Assembly: GCF_011045025.1 (NCBI RefSeq) | Contig: NZ_JAAKZX010000006.1 | Coordinates: 56,682-120,681 of the forward strand | Direction: 5' to 3' | DNA: 64,000 nt | DNA from: Streptomyces ureilyticus | GTDB lineage: Bacteria > Actinomycetota > Actinomycetes > Streptomycetales > Streptomycetaceae | Shown: positions 45,409 to 54,181 of the stretch, in pieces | How the letters are laid out: the number at the start of each line of letters is the position of its first letter | Position numbering within the stretch: position 1 is the stretch's first letter | Notes under the pieces: generated by a model | What the model saw: the letters and a program-made list of their open reading frames with translations, nothing else | Told to the model about the DNA's origin: nothing | Database searches by the model: none | Made by a program: the position numbers and the translations under genes

Positions 45409-45999
45409 ATGGCTGAAGCCGCGACGGTGCGCCGCAGTCGGATCACGCCCGAGCGGGAGGCCGAGCTGTACGGGGCCGTGCTCGACCTGCTCCGGGAAGT
45501 CGGCTACGACGCCCTGACCATGGACGCCGTGGCCACCCGCACCCGGTCCAGCAAGGCGACGCTCTACCGCCAGTGGGGCGGCAAGGCCGAGCTGGTGGCC
45601 AAGGCGCTCCGGCATCACAAGCGGATCGACCCGGCCGAGATCGACACCGGGTCCCTGCGGGGCGACTTCCACGCCATGGCGGTGCGTGAGGACGACTGCA
45701 GCATGGAGCAGGACACCGCGCTGATGCGGAGCCTGGTCATGGCGGTCCACAACAGCCCTGAACTCCTCCAGGAGTTCAGGGAATGGCTCATCGAGCCCGA
45801 GATGGCCGAGATCAACAAGGTGCTGCAGCGTGCCGTCGAACGGGGTGAGATCCGTGCGGACAACCCCGCGATCGAATACGTGCTGCACATGATGCTCGGC
45901 GCCTTCGTCGCCCGGAACCTGATCGACGGACTGCCGCCGACCCAGGAGTTCCTCCTTTCGTACGTCAACGCCGTGGTCCTCCCCGCTCTCGGCGCCTGA
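45409..45999 (+). CDS. TetR family transcriptional regulator
   Basis: 196 residues. The helix-turn-helix is YDALTMDAVATRTRSSKATL with YRQWGGKAELVAKAL; the C-terminal ligand domain is of the TetR_C type seen with MmpL exporters. ATG 45409 follows GGAGAGG at nine bases; GTG 45400 is too close to the ribosome site. It sits just after twin palindromes that it most likely binds itself, and 130 bp before the MmpL gene, which is probably co-transcribed and induced by the exporter's substrate. Confidence 0.9.
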   Translation: MAEAATVRRSRITPEREAELYGAVLDLLREVGYDALTMDAVATRTRSSKATLYRQWGGKAELVAKALRHHKRIDPAEIDTGSLRGDFHAMAVREDDCSMEQDTALMRSLVMAVHNSPELLQEFREWLIEPEMAEINKVLQRAVERGEIRADNPAIEYVLHMMLGAFVARNLIDGLPPTQEFLLSYVNAVVLPALGA

Positions 46000-46128
46000 C
46001 GCTCAACCCACTTCCAAAGTTACCCACTTGACCCCTTGCACCACCTGCACCTGACGCGACCGCTCACGTCGTCGGGCTGATCACCCCTGCCCTGCTCCAC
46101 CCCACGACCTGACCGGGAGTACTCCCTC

Positions 46129-48411
46129 GTGGCTACGTTCCTCTACAAACTCGGCCGACTCGCCTTCCGGCGACGGCATTTCGTCGCCCTGATATGGGTG
46201 GCGCTGCTGACGCTCGCCGGTGTCGGCGCCGCCAGCGCACCGGCGGCGGGATCGACTTCCTTCTCGATCCCCGGCACCGAGGCGCAGAAGGCCTTCGACC
46301 TGCTGGATCAGCGTTTCCCCGGCGGTAGCGCCAACGGAGCGACCGGGCGCATCGTCTTCAAGGCGCCCGAGGGCGAGAAGATGACGGACGCCGACAACAA
46401 GGCGACCGTCGAGAAGACCGTCAAGGAACTGGGCGGCGGCCCCGAAGTCGTCTCCGTCACCGACCCGTTCACGACGAACGCCGTGAGCAAGGACGGCACG
46501 GTCGCCTACACGTCGGTGACGTACGACGCCCCCGGCATGGAGCTGAAGGACTCGACCAGGGACGCCCTCGAGGCGGCCGCTGACGAGGCGCAGGCCACCG
46601 GGCTGACCGTCGACGTCGGAGGTGACGCCCTGCAGGCCGCGGCCGAGCCAGGGGCGATCGGTGAGGTCATCGGTCTCGCCATCGCCGCCGTCGTCCTCGT
46701 CCTCACCCTGGGCTCGCTGGTCGCGGCCGGACTGCCGCTGCTGACCGCGATCATCGGCGTCGGCATCGGCGTCTCCACCATCACCGCCCTCGCCAACGCC
46801 CTCGACCTCGGCGACACCACCTCCACGCTCGCGTTGATGATCGGCCTCGCGGTCGGTATCGACTACGCGCTGTTCATCGTCTCGCGCTACCGGGGCGAGC
46901 TGGCCGACGGCCGTGACCGCGAGGAGGCGGCAGGCCGGGCCACCGGAACCGCCGGCTCGGCGGTGGTCTTCGCGGGCCTCACCGTCGTGATCGCCCTGGC
47001 GGGCCTCTCCGTCGTCGGCGTCCCGATGCTGACCAAGATGGGCCTCGCGGCGGCGGGCACGGTCGTGGTGGCCGTCCTCATCGCGCTGACCATGATCCCG
47101 GCACTGCTCGGGTACGCGGGCAAGAAGGTCCGCCCGGCGAACGAGAAGCGCAAGCGGCGTGGCGGCGAGAAGGCCGTGGCGCCCGAGAAGGCCGGGGCCT
47201 CCGCGAACTCCGCAGCGCCCGAGAAGTCCGAGGCGCAGGCCAAGCCCGGCATGGGCACCCGTTGGGCGAGCTTCGTCATCCGCCGTCCGGTCGCCGTGCT
47301 GCTGCTCGGCGTGGTCGGTCTGGGTGCGATCGCCGTCCCGGCCACCCAACTGGAGCTGGGCCTGCCCGACGACGGCTCGCAGCCGACGTCCACGACGCAG
47401 CGCCGGGCGTACGACACGCTGTCCGAGGGCTTCGGCCCCGGCTTCAACGGCCCTCTGATGATCGTGGTCGACGCCAAGAACAGCGACGACCCCAGGGCCG
47501 CGGCCACCACGGTGACCGACGGGATCAAGGGCCTCAAGGACGTCGTGACGGTCACCCCGGCGCAGTTCAACAAGGCCGGCGACACCGCGATGATCACCGT
47601 GATCCCGGACTCCAAGCCGTCCTCGACGCAGACCGAGGACGTGGTGCACGCCATCCGCGACAAGGGCGCCGACGTCAAGGCCGACACCGGCGCGGAGGTA
47701 CTGGTCACCGGCACCACCGCGATGAACATCGACTTCTCGCAGAAGCTCACCGATGCGCTGGTCCCGTACCTGGCCCTGGTGGTCGGCCTCGCCTTCCTGC
47801 TCCTGATCCTGGTCTTCCGCTCCATCCTGGTCCCGCTGAAGGCGGCCCTCGGCTTCCTGCTCAGCGTGCTCGCCGCGCTCGGTGCCGTGGTCGCGGTCTT
47901 CCAGTGGGGCTGGCTCTCCGGCCTGATCGGTGTGGAGGAGACCGGCCCGATCATGTCGATGATGCCGATCTTCATGGTGGGCGTGGTCTTCGGTCTTGCG
48001 ATGGACTACGAGGTGTTCCTCGTGACCCGCATGCGAGAGGCGTACGTCCACGGCGAGTCGCCGAGCCAGGCCATCGTGACCGGCTTCCGGCACAGCGCCC
48101 GGGTCGTGGCCGCCGCCGCGGTCATCATGATGGCCGTCTTCGGCGGCTTCATCAGCTCCAGCGAGTCGATGATCAAGATGATCGGCTTCGGCCTCGCGAT
48201 CGCCGTCTTCTTCGACGCCTTCGTGGTCCGCATGGCCATCGTCCCCGCGGTCCTGGCCCTGCTCGGCAAGAAGGCCTGGTGGCTCCCGAAGTGGCTGGAC
48301 CGCGCCCTCCCGAACGTCGACATCGAGGGCGAGGCACTCCGCACCCACGACACCGGCGATACCAACGGCCCGAAGGACCCGGACGAGGACCGGGAGTTGG
48401 CACGGGTCTGA
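46129..48411 (+). CDS. MmpL-family RND transporter
   Basis: 760 residues with about 12 membrane helices in two halves. Each half has an external loop after the first helix and a five-helix block; the proton-relay Asp-Tyr pairs lie in VGIDYALFIVSRYRGE and LAMDYEVFLVTRMRE. A charged linker rich in Ala, Glu and Lys (about 338-375) joins the halves. Such proteins export lipids or hydrophobic drugs using the proton gradient. GTG 46129 has GGGAG nine bases upstream. The TetR gene upstream is the expected repressor, and a 15-bp hairpin terminates the unit. Confidence 0.92.
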   Translation: MATFLYKLGRLAFRRRHFVALIWVALLTLAGVGAASAPAAGSTSFSIPGTEAQKAFDLLDQRFPGGSANGATGRIVFKAPEGEKMTDADNKATVEKTVKELGGGPEVVSVTDPFTTNAVSKDGTVAYTSVTYDAPGMELKDSTRDALEAAADEAQATGLTVDVGGDALQAAAEPGAIGEVIGLAIAAVVLVLTLGSLVAAGLPLLTAIIGVGIGVSTITALANALDLGDTTSTLALMIGLAVGIDYALFIVSRYRGELADGRDREEAAGRATGTAGSAVVFAGLTVVIALAGLSVVGVPMLTKMGLAAAGTVVVAVLIALTMIPALLGYAGKKVRPANEKRKRRGGEKAVAPEKAGASANSAAPEKSEAQAKPGMGTRWASFVIRRPVAVLLLGVVGLGAIAVPATQLELGLPDDGSQPTSTTQRRAYDTLSEGFGPGFNGPLMIVVDAKNSDDPRAAATTVTDGIKGLKDVVTVTPAQFNKAGDTAMITVIPDSKPSSTQTEDVVHAIRDKGADVKADTGAEVLVTGTTAMNIDFSQKLTDALVPYLALVVGLAFLLLILVFRSILVPLKAALGFLLSVLAALGAVVAVFQWGWLSGLIGVEETGPIMSMMPIFMVGVVFGLAMDYEVFLVTRMREAYVHGESPSQAIVTGFRHSARVVAAAAVIMMAVFGGFISSSESMIKMIGFGLAIAVFFDAFVVRMAIVPAVLALLGKKAWWLPKWLDRALPNVDIEGEALRTHDTGDTNGPKDPDEDRELARV

Positions 48412-48463
48412 GGCTACGAGTCTGAAGTCTCACCTCATACGGGCCTGAGGCCTCACCTCAACG

Positions 48464-48499
48464 GACAGGGCGCCCCACGCGTTGGTGGGGCGCCCTGTC
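48464..48499. terminator. Perfect 15-bp terminator hairpin
   Basis: GACAGGGCGCCCCAC (48464-48478) pairs with 48485-48499 around a 6-nt loop, between the convergent MmpL and Uma2 genes. Confidence 0.85.
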
Positions 48500-48526
48500 G
48501 CTTGCGCCTGAACCGACCTGCCCGCG

Positions 48527-49123
48527 TTACTGCTTCGAGTAGCGCGGCAGGTTCTCCGTGGAGATCGTCCACTCGGCGATGGTGACGTCTTCGCCGTACA
48601 CGAACTCCTTGCGGGTGGCGTAGCGCGGGCCGCTCGGGGTCGAGTGGATGTTGGAAAGGACTGCGCCCTCTCCCGTACGCGGGTCGAAGATCACGTAGAT
48701 GGGGATGCCGAGCAGGGGGTAGTCGCGCACCTTGCCGACCCAGTCGTTGTCCGGGTTGGAGCGCGAGACGACTTCGATGGCGGCGATGAGCGTGCGCGGA
48801 TCGAAGGAACCCGGCACATCCATGTCCTCCATGGAGATCACCATGACGTCTGGATGGCGCATGATGCCCTCGGATTCGGCTTCCACGTCAGGCGTTCCCG
48901 TATGAGCGACCAGCTCTTCCGGCATGACCTTCTCGAGGCGTTTCCGGAGGTGCAGCGCGGTCATCTCGTGAGGGCCGACGGGCGCCCTCAGATCGTGGAC
49001 GATCCCTTCCTTGGTGATCTCGAACTTGCCGGGGAGCGTGTCGTCCATCGACTCCAAGAACTTACGCATCGCCTGGTAGCGGTGGTGGTTGTCGGGCTGA
49101 CCAACGCCAGCCTGGATGGTCAT
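48527..49123 (-). CDS. Uma2 family (PD-(D/E)XK-like) protein
   Basis: 198 residues of the Uma2/DUF820 family, predicted nucleases of the restriction-endonuclease fold that are multiplied in Streptomyces. The core elements are HPDVMVISM (Asp) and LIAAIEVVSRSN (Glu) followed by the WVGKVRDYPLLGIPIYVIFD strand-helix-strand. Function is unknown; a role in defence or mobile DNA has been suggested for the family. ATG 49123 has AAGGAG upstream. It follows another nuclease-fold gene by 51 bp on the same strand. Confidence 0.85.
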   Translation of the reverse strand: MTIQAGVGQPDNHHRYQAMRKFLESMDDTLPGKFEITKEGIVHDLRAPVGPHEMTALHLRKRLEKVMPEELVAHTGTPDVEAESEGIMRHPDVMVISMEDMDVPGSFDPRTLIAAIEVVSRSNPDNDWVGKVRDYPLLGIPIYVIFDPRTGEGAVLSNIHSTPSGPRYATRKEFVYGEDVTIAEWTISTENLPRYSKQ

Positions 49124-49174
49124 GGCGCTCGCTCCTTGCAGCCCGTGCCACGGGCAAGCTCCCGCCGTGCGCTG

Positions 49175-50080
49175 CTACTGCTTGGGGCTCGAGCCCGGGT
49201 TGGCGGGGTCTTCGGCGAACACCTCGGCGATCGAGGTCGCGGTGATGGCGCGCTCGAACCAGAGGGTGAGGGTGTCGAGGTCGTCGCAGGCCGTGATGTG
49301 GGCGCGGTCGGTGTCGGAGACTGGAATGCCGCGTCGGTCGAGGAGGAGCAGGATGTTGGCGGTTGCCCTATGGACCTCTCCCTCGGCCCGGATCTCTTGG
49401 GACAGCGACGACTTGAAGAACGAGGTGTCGGCGGCCACGAGATTCCTCCAGATTGCGATGGCTTTGGTGTTGTCGTCCAGGCCCTGGCCTGTGAGGTCGA
49501 TCAACTTCTCCGCGGTTTCCCGGTCAAGGACTTTCAGGGCCGCTACCAGTGCCTCCAGTATCACATCGACATCCCGGTCGGTGCGGTGCAGAACGGCGGA
49601 CAGAACAGCCAGCGGGACATCGCTGGCAGCCTCCTCCGGGGTCCTGGCGACCGGTACATTGCCCGGTCCGAGGACCAGCGGAGTCAGCCGGAGCGATGAC
49701 CACTGCGGTGGGCCGATCTTCACCTCCTGGGCCGCCCAGTCGGCAGTCCGCTGGTCCGGGCAGACGACCAGCAGTACCGGTGGCAGGTGGTACTTGGCCT
49801 GCAGATGAGCCAAGTAGTACGCCCAACTGTTGGGCTTCCTCGGGTCCGGCTGGTTCTGTGCCTCGACGGCAAGGATGTAGTCGCCACTCGGCGCCTCGAT
49901 CCGTAAGAGGGTGTCCACGCGCCGCTCCACCGGCTGGTTCTCTGTGAGGTCTGTCGGCAGCGGAGTCGCGGAGATCGGAGTCTCGAACGGCGGGATGTCG
50001 AGCGTGCGGGTGACCCGGGCGAACAGCCCCGGATCCTCTCCGAAGATCGAGTGCATCGCCTCATGCAGGGAACTGACCAT
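49175..50080 (-). CDS. Rpn/transposase-like PD-(D/E)XK domain protein
   Basis: 301 residues of a family common in Streptomyces, often labelled hypothetical. The N-terminal half has RRVDTLLRIEAPSGDYILAV followed by EAQNQPDPRKP, which fits the D...ExQ core of Rpn/YhgA-like nucleases. The C-terminal half is helical (FFKSSLSQEIRAEGEVHRAT, LLLLDRRGIPVSDTDRAHI) and resembles the DUF4351-like tail of these proteins. Activity is unproven. It is co-directional with the Uma2 gene. Confidence 0.75.
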   Translation of the reverse strand: MVSSLHEAMHSIFGEDPGLFARVTRTLDIPPFETPISATPLPTDLTENQPVERRVDTLLRIEAPSGDYILAVEAQNQPDPRKPNSWAYYLAHLQAKYHLPPVLLVVCPDQRTADWAAQEVKIGPPQWSSLRLTPLVLGPGNVPVARTPEEAASDVPLAVLSAVLHRTDRDVDVILEALVAALKVLDRETAEKLIDLTGQGLDDNTKAIAIWRNLVAADTSFFKSSLSQEIRAEGEVHRATANILLLLDRRGIPVSDTDRAHITACDDLDTLTLWFERAITATSIAEVFAEDPANPGSSPKQ

Positions 50081-50245
50081 CGCGGTGTCAACGGTCCTTT
50101 CGTGGTGAACGGGGCGAGCATATGGCGATCACATATGCCGAGATCCAATGGATTGGACGATGATCACCCTTGTGGGTGACTTGTCAGCCTGTGGCCCGCT
50201 CCGCCGACGCTGTTGGTCAATCCCCTCTGGCTGGGCGTCAGTTGG

Positions 50246-50286
50246 GCAAAGCGTGAACACTTTCCGGGAAAGTGTTCACGCTTTGC
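50246..50286. repeat. 41-nt perfect palindrome
   Basis: Arms of 20 bp (50246-50265 and 50267-50286, left arm beginning GCAAAGCGTGAACAC) around a single central G at 50266. It lies in the 282-bp gap between the Rpn-like gene and the deacylase gene. The rest of the gap shows no gene; CATATG occurs twice near 50118-50136. It is either a dispersed palindromic element or a strong bidirectional terminator. Confidence 0.85.
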
Positions 50287-50362
50287 GAGTAGCCGGGCCA
50301 GGCGGGTACTGCAGCGAGAACTCGGTCGCATGCCCCGTACACGCGCCGCTAGCGTGCCGTGC

Positions 50363-50866
50363 ATGACCGCCGCTGAAGAGCAGAACGCTGCCCATCCCCG
50401 TTTCGCCGAGGCCCTGCGTGAGCTGGGGCTCGACGACCTGCCCTCGCAGATCCGCCGGTTTCCGGACGCGACCCGTACCGCCGTCGAGGCCGCCGCGGCG
50501 ATTGGATGCGAGTTGAGTCAGATCTGCAAGTCGCTGATCTTCGCGGCGGACGGGGTTCCGGTCCTCGTGCTCATGGACGGGGCGTCCCGCGTGGACCTGG
50601 AGCTCGTCCGGACGGAAATCGGTGCCGAGAAGGTCACGCGGGCCAGGGCGGACCTCGTGCGGGATACGACGGGGTATGCGATCGGCGGCGTACCGCCCTT
50701 CGGGCATCGCACCAAGACCCGTGTTCTGGCGGACCGTTCGCTACTCGATCACGAGATCGTGTGGGCCGCCGCGGGCACCCCGTACGCCGTCTTCCCGATG
50801 GACCCGAAGACCCTCATCACGCACGCGGGCGCCACACTGGTGGACGTACGCGACCGAACCGAGTGA
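50363..50866 (+). CDS. YbaK/EbsC-type aminoacyl-tRNA deacylase
   Basis: 167 residues of the YbaK/ProX fold, which hydrolyses mischarged aminoacyl-tRNA such as Cys-tRNA-Pro or Ala-tRNA-Pro. The conserved lysine lies in ELSQICKSLIFAADG, and GGVPPFGHRTKTRVLADRSL is the family's second hallmark. TAGCGT (50350-50355) ends exactly seven bases before ATG 50363 and no ribosome site is present, so the transcript is probably leaderless. The downstream transporter overlaps by GTGA. Specificity is not predictable. Confidence 0.9.
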   Translation: MTAAEEQNAAHPRFAEALRELGLDDLPSQIRRFPDATRTAVEAAAAIGCELSQICKSLIFAADGVPVLVLMDGASRVDLELVRTEIGAEKVTRARADLVRDTTGYAIGGVPPFGHRTKTRVLADRSLLDHEIVWAAAGTPYAVFPMDPKTLITHAGATLVDVRDRTE

Positions 50867-51708
50867 CCCCACTCGTCGCGGCGGCCGTCCTCCTCGCCGC
50901 CGTCACCCACGCGAGCTGGAACGCCATCGCGCACCAGATCACCGACAAGCTCGTCGGGTTCACGCTGATCGCCGGCGGCGGGACGCTGATCGGGCTGGCC
51001 ATGGTGCCGTTCGTGCCGTTCCCGGCGGCCGGAGCGTGGCCGTATCTGATCGCCTCGGCCCTTATCCACGTCGGGTACTACGTCCTGCTGATGAGGTCCT
51101 TCCGGCTGGGCGACTTCGGCCAGGCGTACCCCATCGCACGCGGCACCGCCCCGCTGGTCGTGACCGTGCTGGCGGCGGTCTTCGCCCATGAGGTCCCCGA
51201 CGGCTGGGCGGCGGCCGGCATCGCGGTGTCGTGCGCGGGCCTGACGGGGGTCGCCCTGTGGGGGCTGCGCGGCCACCGTCCCAACTGGGCGGCGATCGGC
51301 GCCGCGCTCGCGACCGGGCTGACCATCGCCGCGTACACGGTCGTCGACGGGCTCGGCGTGCGGGCCTCCGGCTCCGCCCTCGGGTACATCGCGTGGCTGA
51401 TGGCGGTGGAGGGCGTGGCGGTCCCGGCGTACGCGCTGTACCGCTGGCGTGGTCAACTGCTGGGCGTACTACGGCCGTTCGCGGGCGTGGGGCTGCTGGG
51501 AGCCGCCCTGTCCGTCTCGGCGTACGGCCTTGTCCTGTGGGCGCAGACGAAGGCGGAGCTCGCTCCCGTCGCGGCGTTGCGCGAATCGTCGATCATCGTC
51601 GGTGCGGCCATCGGCGCGGTGTTCTTCAAGGAGCGGTTCGGGACGCCGCGTATCGCCGCGGCGGCGCTGCTGGTGGTGGGGATCGGGCTGATGCTGCACG
51701 CGGGGTGA
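50863..51708 (+). CDS. EamA/DMT-family transporter
   Basis: 281 residues with ten predicted helices in two EamA halves (TPLVAAAVLLAAVTHASWNA at the start; GLTIAAYTVVDGLGVRASGS opening the second half; ESSIIVGAAIGAVFFKERFG near the end). Drug/metabolite transporters usually export amino acids or other metabolites. GTG 50863 overlaps the deacylase stop, so the two are translationally coupled. Substrate unknown. Confidence 0.88.
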   Translation: MTPLVAAAVLLAAVTHASWNAIAHQITDKLVGFTLIAGGGTLIGLAMVPFVPFPAAGAWPYLIASALIHVGYYVLLMRSFRLGDFGQAYPIARGTAPLVVTVLAAVFAHEVPDGWAAAGIAVSCAGLTGVALWGLRGHRPNWAAIGAALATGLTIAAYTVVDGLGVRASGSALGYIAWLMAVEGVAVPAYALYRWRGQLLGVLRPFAGVGLLGAALSVSAYGLVLWAQTKAELAPVAALRESSIIVGAAIGAVFFKERFGTPRIAAAALLVVGIGLMLHAG

Positions 51709-51796
51709 GCTTCTCGCCGTACTCGCCCTGGTCGTCTACTCGGCGTGACCCGGCATCACGGGGCCAAGTGTCCATTTCGGGTCAGCCCGACCTGGG

Positions 51797-52168
51797 TCAT
51801 TCGGTGCCGGTTTCGGTTTTGTGCGGCATCTGGGCCAACAACAGGGCGCTTCCGGCCGCTGCCCCTACCGCTCCCGCGGCCAGGAAACCGCGAGAGGAAC
51901 GCCAGGACAGCACCGACCACCGCGACTGCGCGGAGAACAACGATCCTGTACTCAGCCACGACCCGGTTGAGATCAGCGACAGAGCGGAACCGATCGAGCC
52001 GACCGACAGGGCACTTCCGATCGAGCCGACCGACAAGGCCGAACCGACGGACCCCACGGACAGCACCGAACCCACTGAGCCGATCGACAACACGGAGTCC
52101 TGTGACCACAACGACAGCACCGAACCGGAGGGAGTGCGACGGACCGACCGTACCGACAGCTTTGTCAT
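51797..52168 (-). CDS. Ser-x-x triplet-repeat membrane protein
   Basis: 123 residues, not assignable to a known family. From Ser16 to Ser91 serine occupies every third position without a break (26 repeats), within a larger nine-residue unit of the form LSVGSIGSA repeated about five times. This is followed by a predicted membrane helix (about 94-112, [20 protein letters not shown]) and a short polar tail; the N-terminus is basic. The three-residue period suggests a solenoid with serines aligned on one face, or a membrane-packing ladder. ATG 52168 lacks a strong ribosome site. The DNA repeats with a 27-bp period. It is co-directional with the serine hydrolase gene 177 bp upstream. Confidence 0.7.
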   Translation of the reverse strand: MTKLSVRSVRRTPSGSVLSLWSQDSVLSIGSVGSVLSVGSVGSALSVGSIGSALSVGSIGSALSLISTGSWLSTGSLFSAQSRWSVLSWRSSRGFLAAGAVGAAAGSALLLAQMPHKTETGTE

Positions 52169-52345
52169 GAGGTCATCTTGCCCGCTGATCGTTCTGTCTG
52201 GGGAGGTTGTGGACGGATAGTGCGGGTCTCCGGTGAGGACCTTCCGGCATCTGGCTCGCTGCGTGGTCGAGGACGGCTGACCGCTGCGCACCGCATGGTC
52301 CGCACCACAAGCGCACCGGATTGAGCGAGGAACAGCGGGGCTCGG

Positions 52346-53527
52346 CTACGACGACTGCGCCGCCCATACCGCCCGTACCAGCGCCTGTGCCCGCGGATCC
52401 GCCGTCACCGTCTTGCGGAAGCCGTTCGTCACGTAGCCGAAAGCGATGCCCGACTCGGGGTCGGCGAAGCCGAGGGGGCCGCCGCGGCCCGGGTGGCCGA
52501 AGGAGCCGGGGGACAGGAAGGGAGAGGCCGAGCCGTGGAGCATGTGGCCGAGGCCGAAGCGGGTGTTGATCACCAGGATGCGGTCGGGGCCCGCCGACTC
52601 CTCCGTGCGGGCCGCTGTCAGTGTCTCCGGTGTGAACACGCTTGGTGTGCCGTCCACTTCACCGATCAGTGAGGCGTAGAAGCGGGCCAGGCCGTCCGCC
52701 GTCGCGATGCCGTTCGTCGCGGGGAGCGTCGCCGCGCGGTACGCCGGGTCGTTCTGGTCGGGGAACGGGGTGATCGCGGCGAAGGCCCGCCGGGTGAGGG
52801 AGGACGGGTCGTCGTAGGCCTCGGTGACCGAGCGCTTCGGGCGGAGGCGCGGGCCCACCCCGGCCGGCTCCGGTGCCTCGATCCGGCCGACGCGGCCGGT
52901 CCGGCCCGCTGCTTCCTCCTCCGCAGGCAGCCCCAGCCACAGGTCCAGGCCCAGCGGCCCGGCGATCTCCGACGCGATCCACTCACCGGTGCCGTGTCCT
53001 GTCACACGCCGCACCAACTCGTCGAGAATCCAGCCGTACGTCAGCGCGTGATAGCCGTGATCCGTGCCGGGCGCCCAGACGGGGGCTTGGGCGGCCACGG
53101 CTTCGGGGCCCTTCGAAGGCTCCAGGGCCTCCTCCGGCGTGAGCGGGCGGTCGAGCACCGGGAGTCCGGCCCGATGGTTCAGCACGTGCCGGACCAGCAC
53201 GCGGTCCTTGCCGCGCGCCTTGAACTCTGGCCAGTGCTCGCCGACCGGTGCGTCCAGGTCCAACTGCCCGCGCTGATGCAGGAGAAGGGGTACGGCCGCG
53301 GCGACACCTTTCGTCGCCGAGCGCACGATCTGCGCGGTCCCGCGCTCCCAGAGGGCCGAGGAACCGTCGACGTCCCGCAGCCCGCCCCACAGGTCGACCA
53401 CCTTGCGCCCGTCCCGGTACACGGCCACCGCCGCGCCCCGCTCCCCGAGCGCCGTGAAGTTGCGTACGAACGCGTCCCTGACCGGCTCGAAGCCCTCCGC
53501 CACCGTGCCGCTCACGTTCACGTCCAC
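52346..53527 (-). CDS. Serine hydrolase of the beta-lactamase (EstB) family
   Basis: 393 residues of the class C beta-lactamase/esterase fold. The nucleophile motif SxxK reads SATKG, the second element is the YHALTYG block, and the KTG-equivalent is HPGRGG. WEFKARGKDRVLVRHVLNHR-type sequence (HVLNHRAGLP) is the standard neighbour of the active site. No signal peptide is visible, so a cytoplasmic esterase like EstB is more likely than a secreted lactamase. GTG 53527 has GGGAG upstream. Confidence 0.9.
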   Translation of the reverse strand: MDVNVSGTVAEGFEPVRDAFVRNFTALGERGAAVAVYRDGRKVVDLWGGLRDVDGSSALWERGTAQIVRSATKGVAAAVPLLLHQRGQLDLDAPVGEHWPEFKARGKDRVLVRHVLNHRAGLPVLDRPLTPEEALEPSKGPEAVAAQAPVWAPGTDHGYHALTYGWILDELVRRVTGHGTGEWIASEIAGPLGLDLWLGLPAEEEAAGRTGRVGRIEAPEPAGVGPRLRPKRSVTEAYDDPSSLTRRAFAAITPFPDQNDPAYRAATLPATNGIATADGLARFYASLIGEVDGTPSVFTPETLTAARTEESAGPDRILVINTRFGLGHMLHGSASPFLSPGSFGHPGRGGPLGFADPESGIAFGYVTNGFRKTVTADPRAQALVRAVWAAQSS

Positions 53528-53597
53528 GCCCGTACTCCCGTTCCCCGTCCAGAAACAGCCGACAGTGGGAGCAACAGCCGCCCAACGCCCGCGATTC

Positions 53598-54047
53598 CTA
53601 GCCCAGCAGGATCGTGACCTCGATATTGCCGCGCGTCGCGTTGGAGTACGGGCAGACCTCGTGCGCCGCGTCCACGAGCTTCGAGGCGACGCCCGGGTCG
53701 AGGACGGGGAGCGAGACGCTGAGGGCGACCGCGAGTCCGTAGCCGCGCTGCTTGTTCGGGCCGATGCCGACCTTGGCCGCGACCGTGGAGCCGGTGAGGT
53801 CGAAGCCGGACCGGCGGCCGACGAGGACCAGGGCGTTGTGGAAGCAGGCGCTGAAACCGGCCGCGAACAACTGCTCCGGATTCGTGCCGTTGCCGTCCCC
53901 GCCGAGCGCGGGCGGCATCGCGACCCTCAGCCCGATCTGGCCGTCCTGGCTGGTGACGTAGCCGTCCCGGCCGCCGTGCGCGGTGGCCTCGGCGACGTAC
54001 ATGATCTTCGTTGGACGGGTGTCGACAACAGCGGTGCCGTCAGTCAT
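53598..54047 (-). CDS. ohr: Organic hydroperoxide resistance protein
   Basis: 149 residues of the Ohr branch of the OsmC fold, a thiol peroxidase that reduces organic hydroperoxides using lipoamide. The catalytic cysteines are Cys68 in FSACFHNAL and Cys132 in EVCPYSNATRGN; the Arg and Glu partners are in NPEQLFAAG and near the N-terminus (GGRDG). GGAGG precedes the ATG. A symmetrical operator lies just upstream and an OhrR-type repressor gene is next to it. Confidence 0.93.
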   Translation of the reverse strand: MTDGTAVVDTRPTKIMYVAEATAHGGRDGYVTSQDGQIGLRVAMPPALGGDGNGTNPEQLFAAGFSACFHNALVLVGRRSGFDLTGSTVAAKVGIGPNKQRGYGLAVALSVSLPVLDPGVASKLVDAAHEVCPYSNATRGNIEVTILLG

Positions 54048-54075
54048 GGTTGGCCTCCCCCGGATTCCATGCGCA

Positions 54076-54101
54076 CAAGTACATCGTGCACAAGGTACTT
54101 G
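54076..54101 (-). promoter_or_regulatory. OhrR operator of ohr
   Basis: CAAGTAC-N12-GTACTTG inverted repeat, 29 bp upstream of the ohr ATG, with GCACAAG repeated directly inside it. The symmetry and AGTAC/GTACT cores fit OhrR-type operators. Confidence 0.65.
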
Positions 54102-54181
54102 GCGGTGGTCGAGCCTCTGTTACCGGGGGGTAGCAACCGTGGGTAACGCGAGATCAGCGGGTTACGGTCCGTCGCCGCGGC

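Noticed and set aside
51896..52123. Repeats that might be a CRISPR array
   Set aside because: The repeats are codon-phased (27 bp), without spacers, and encode the Ser-x-x protein.
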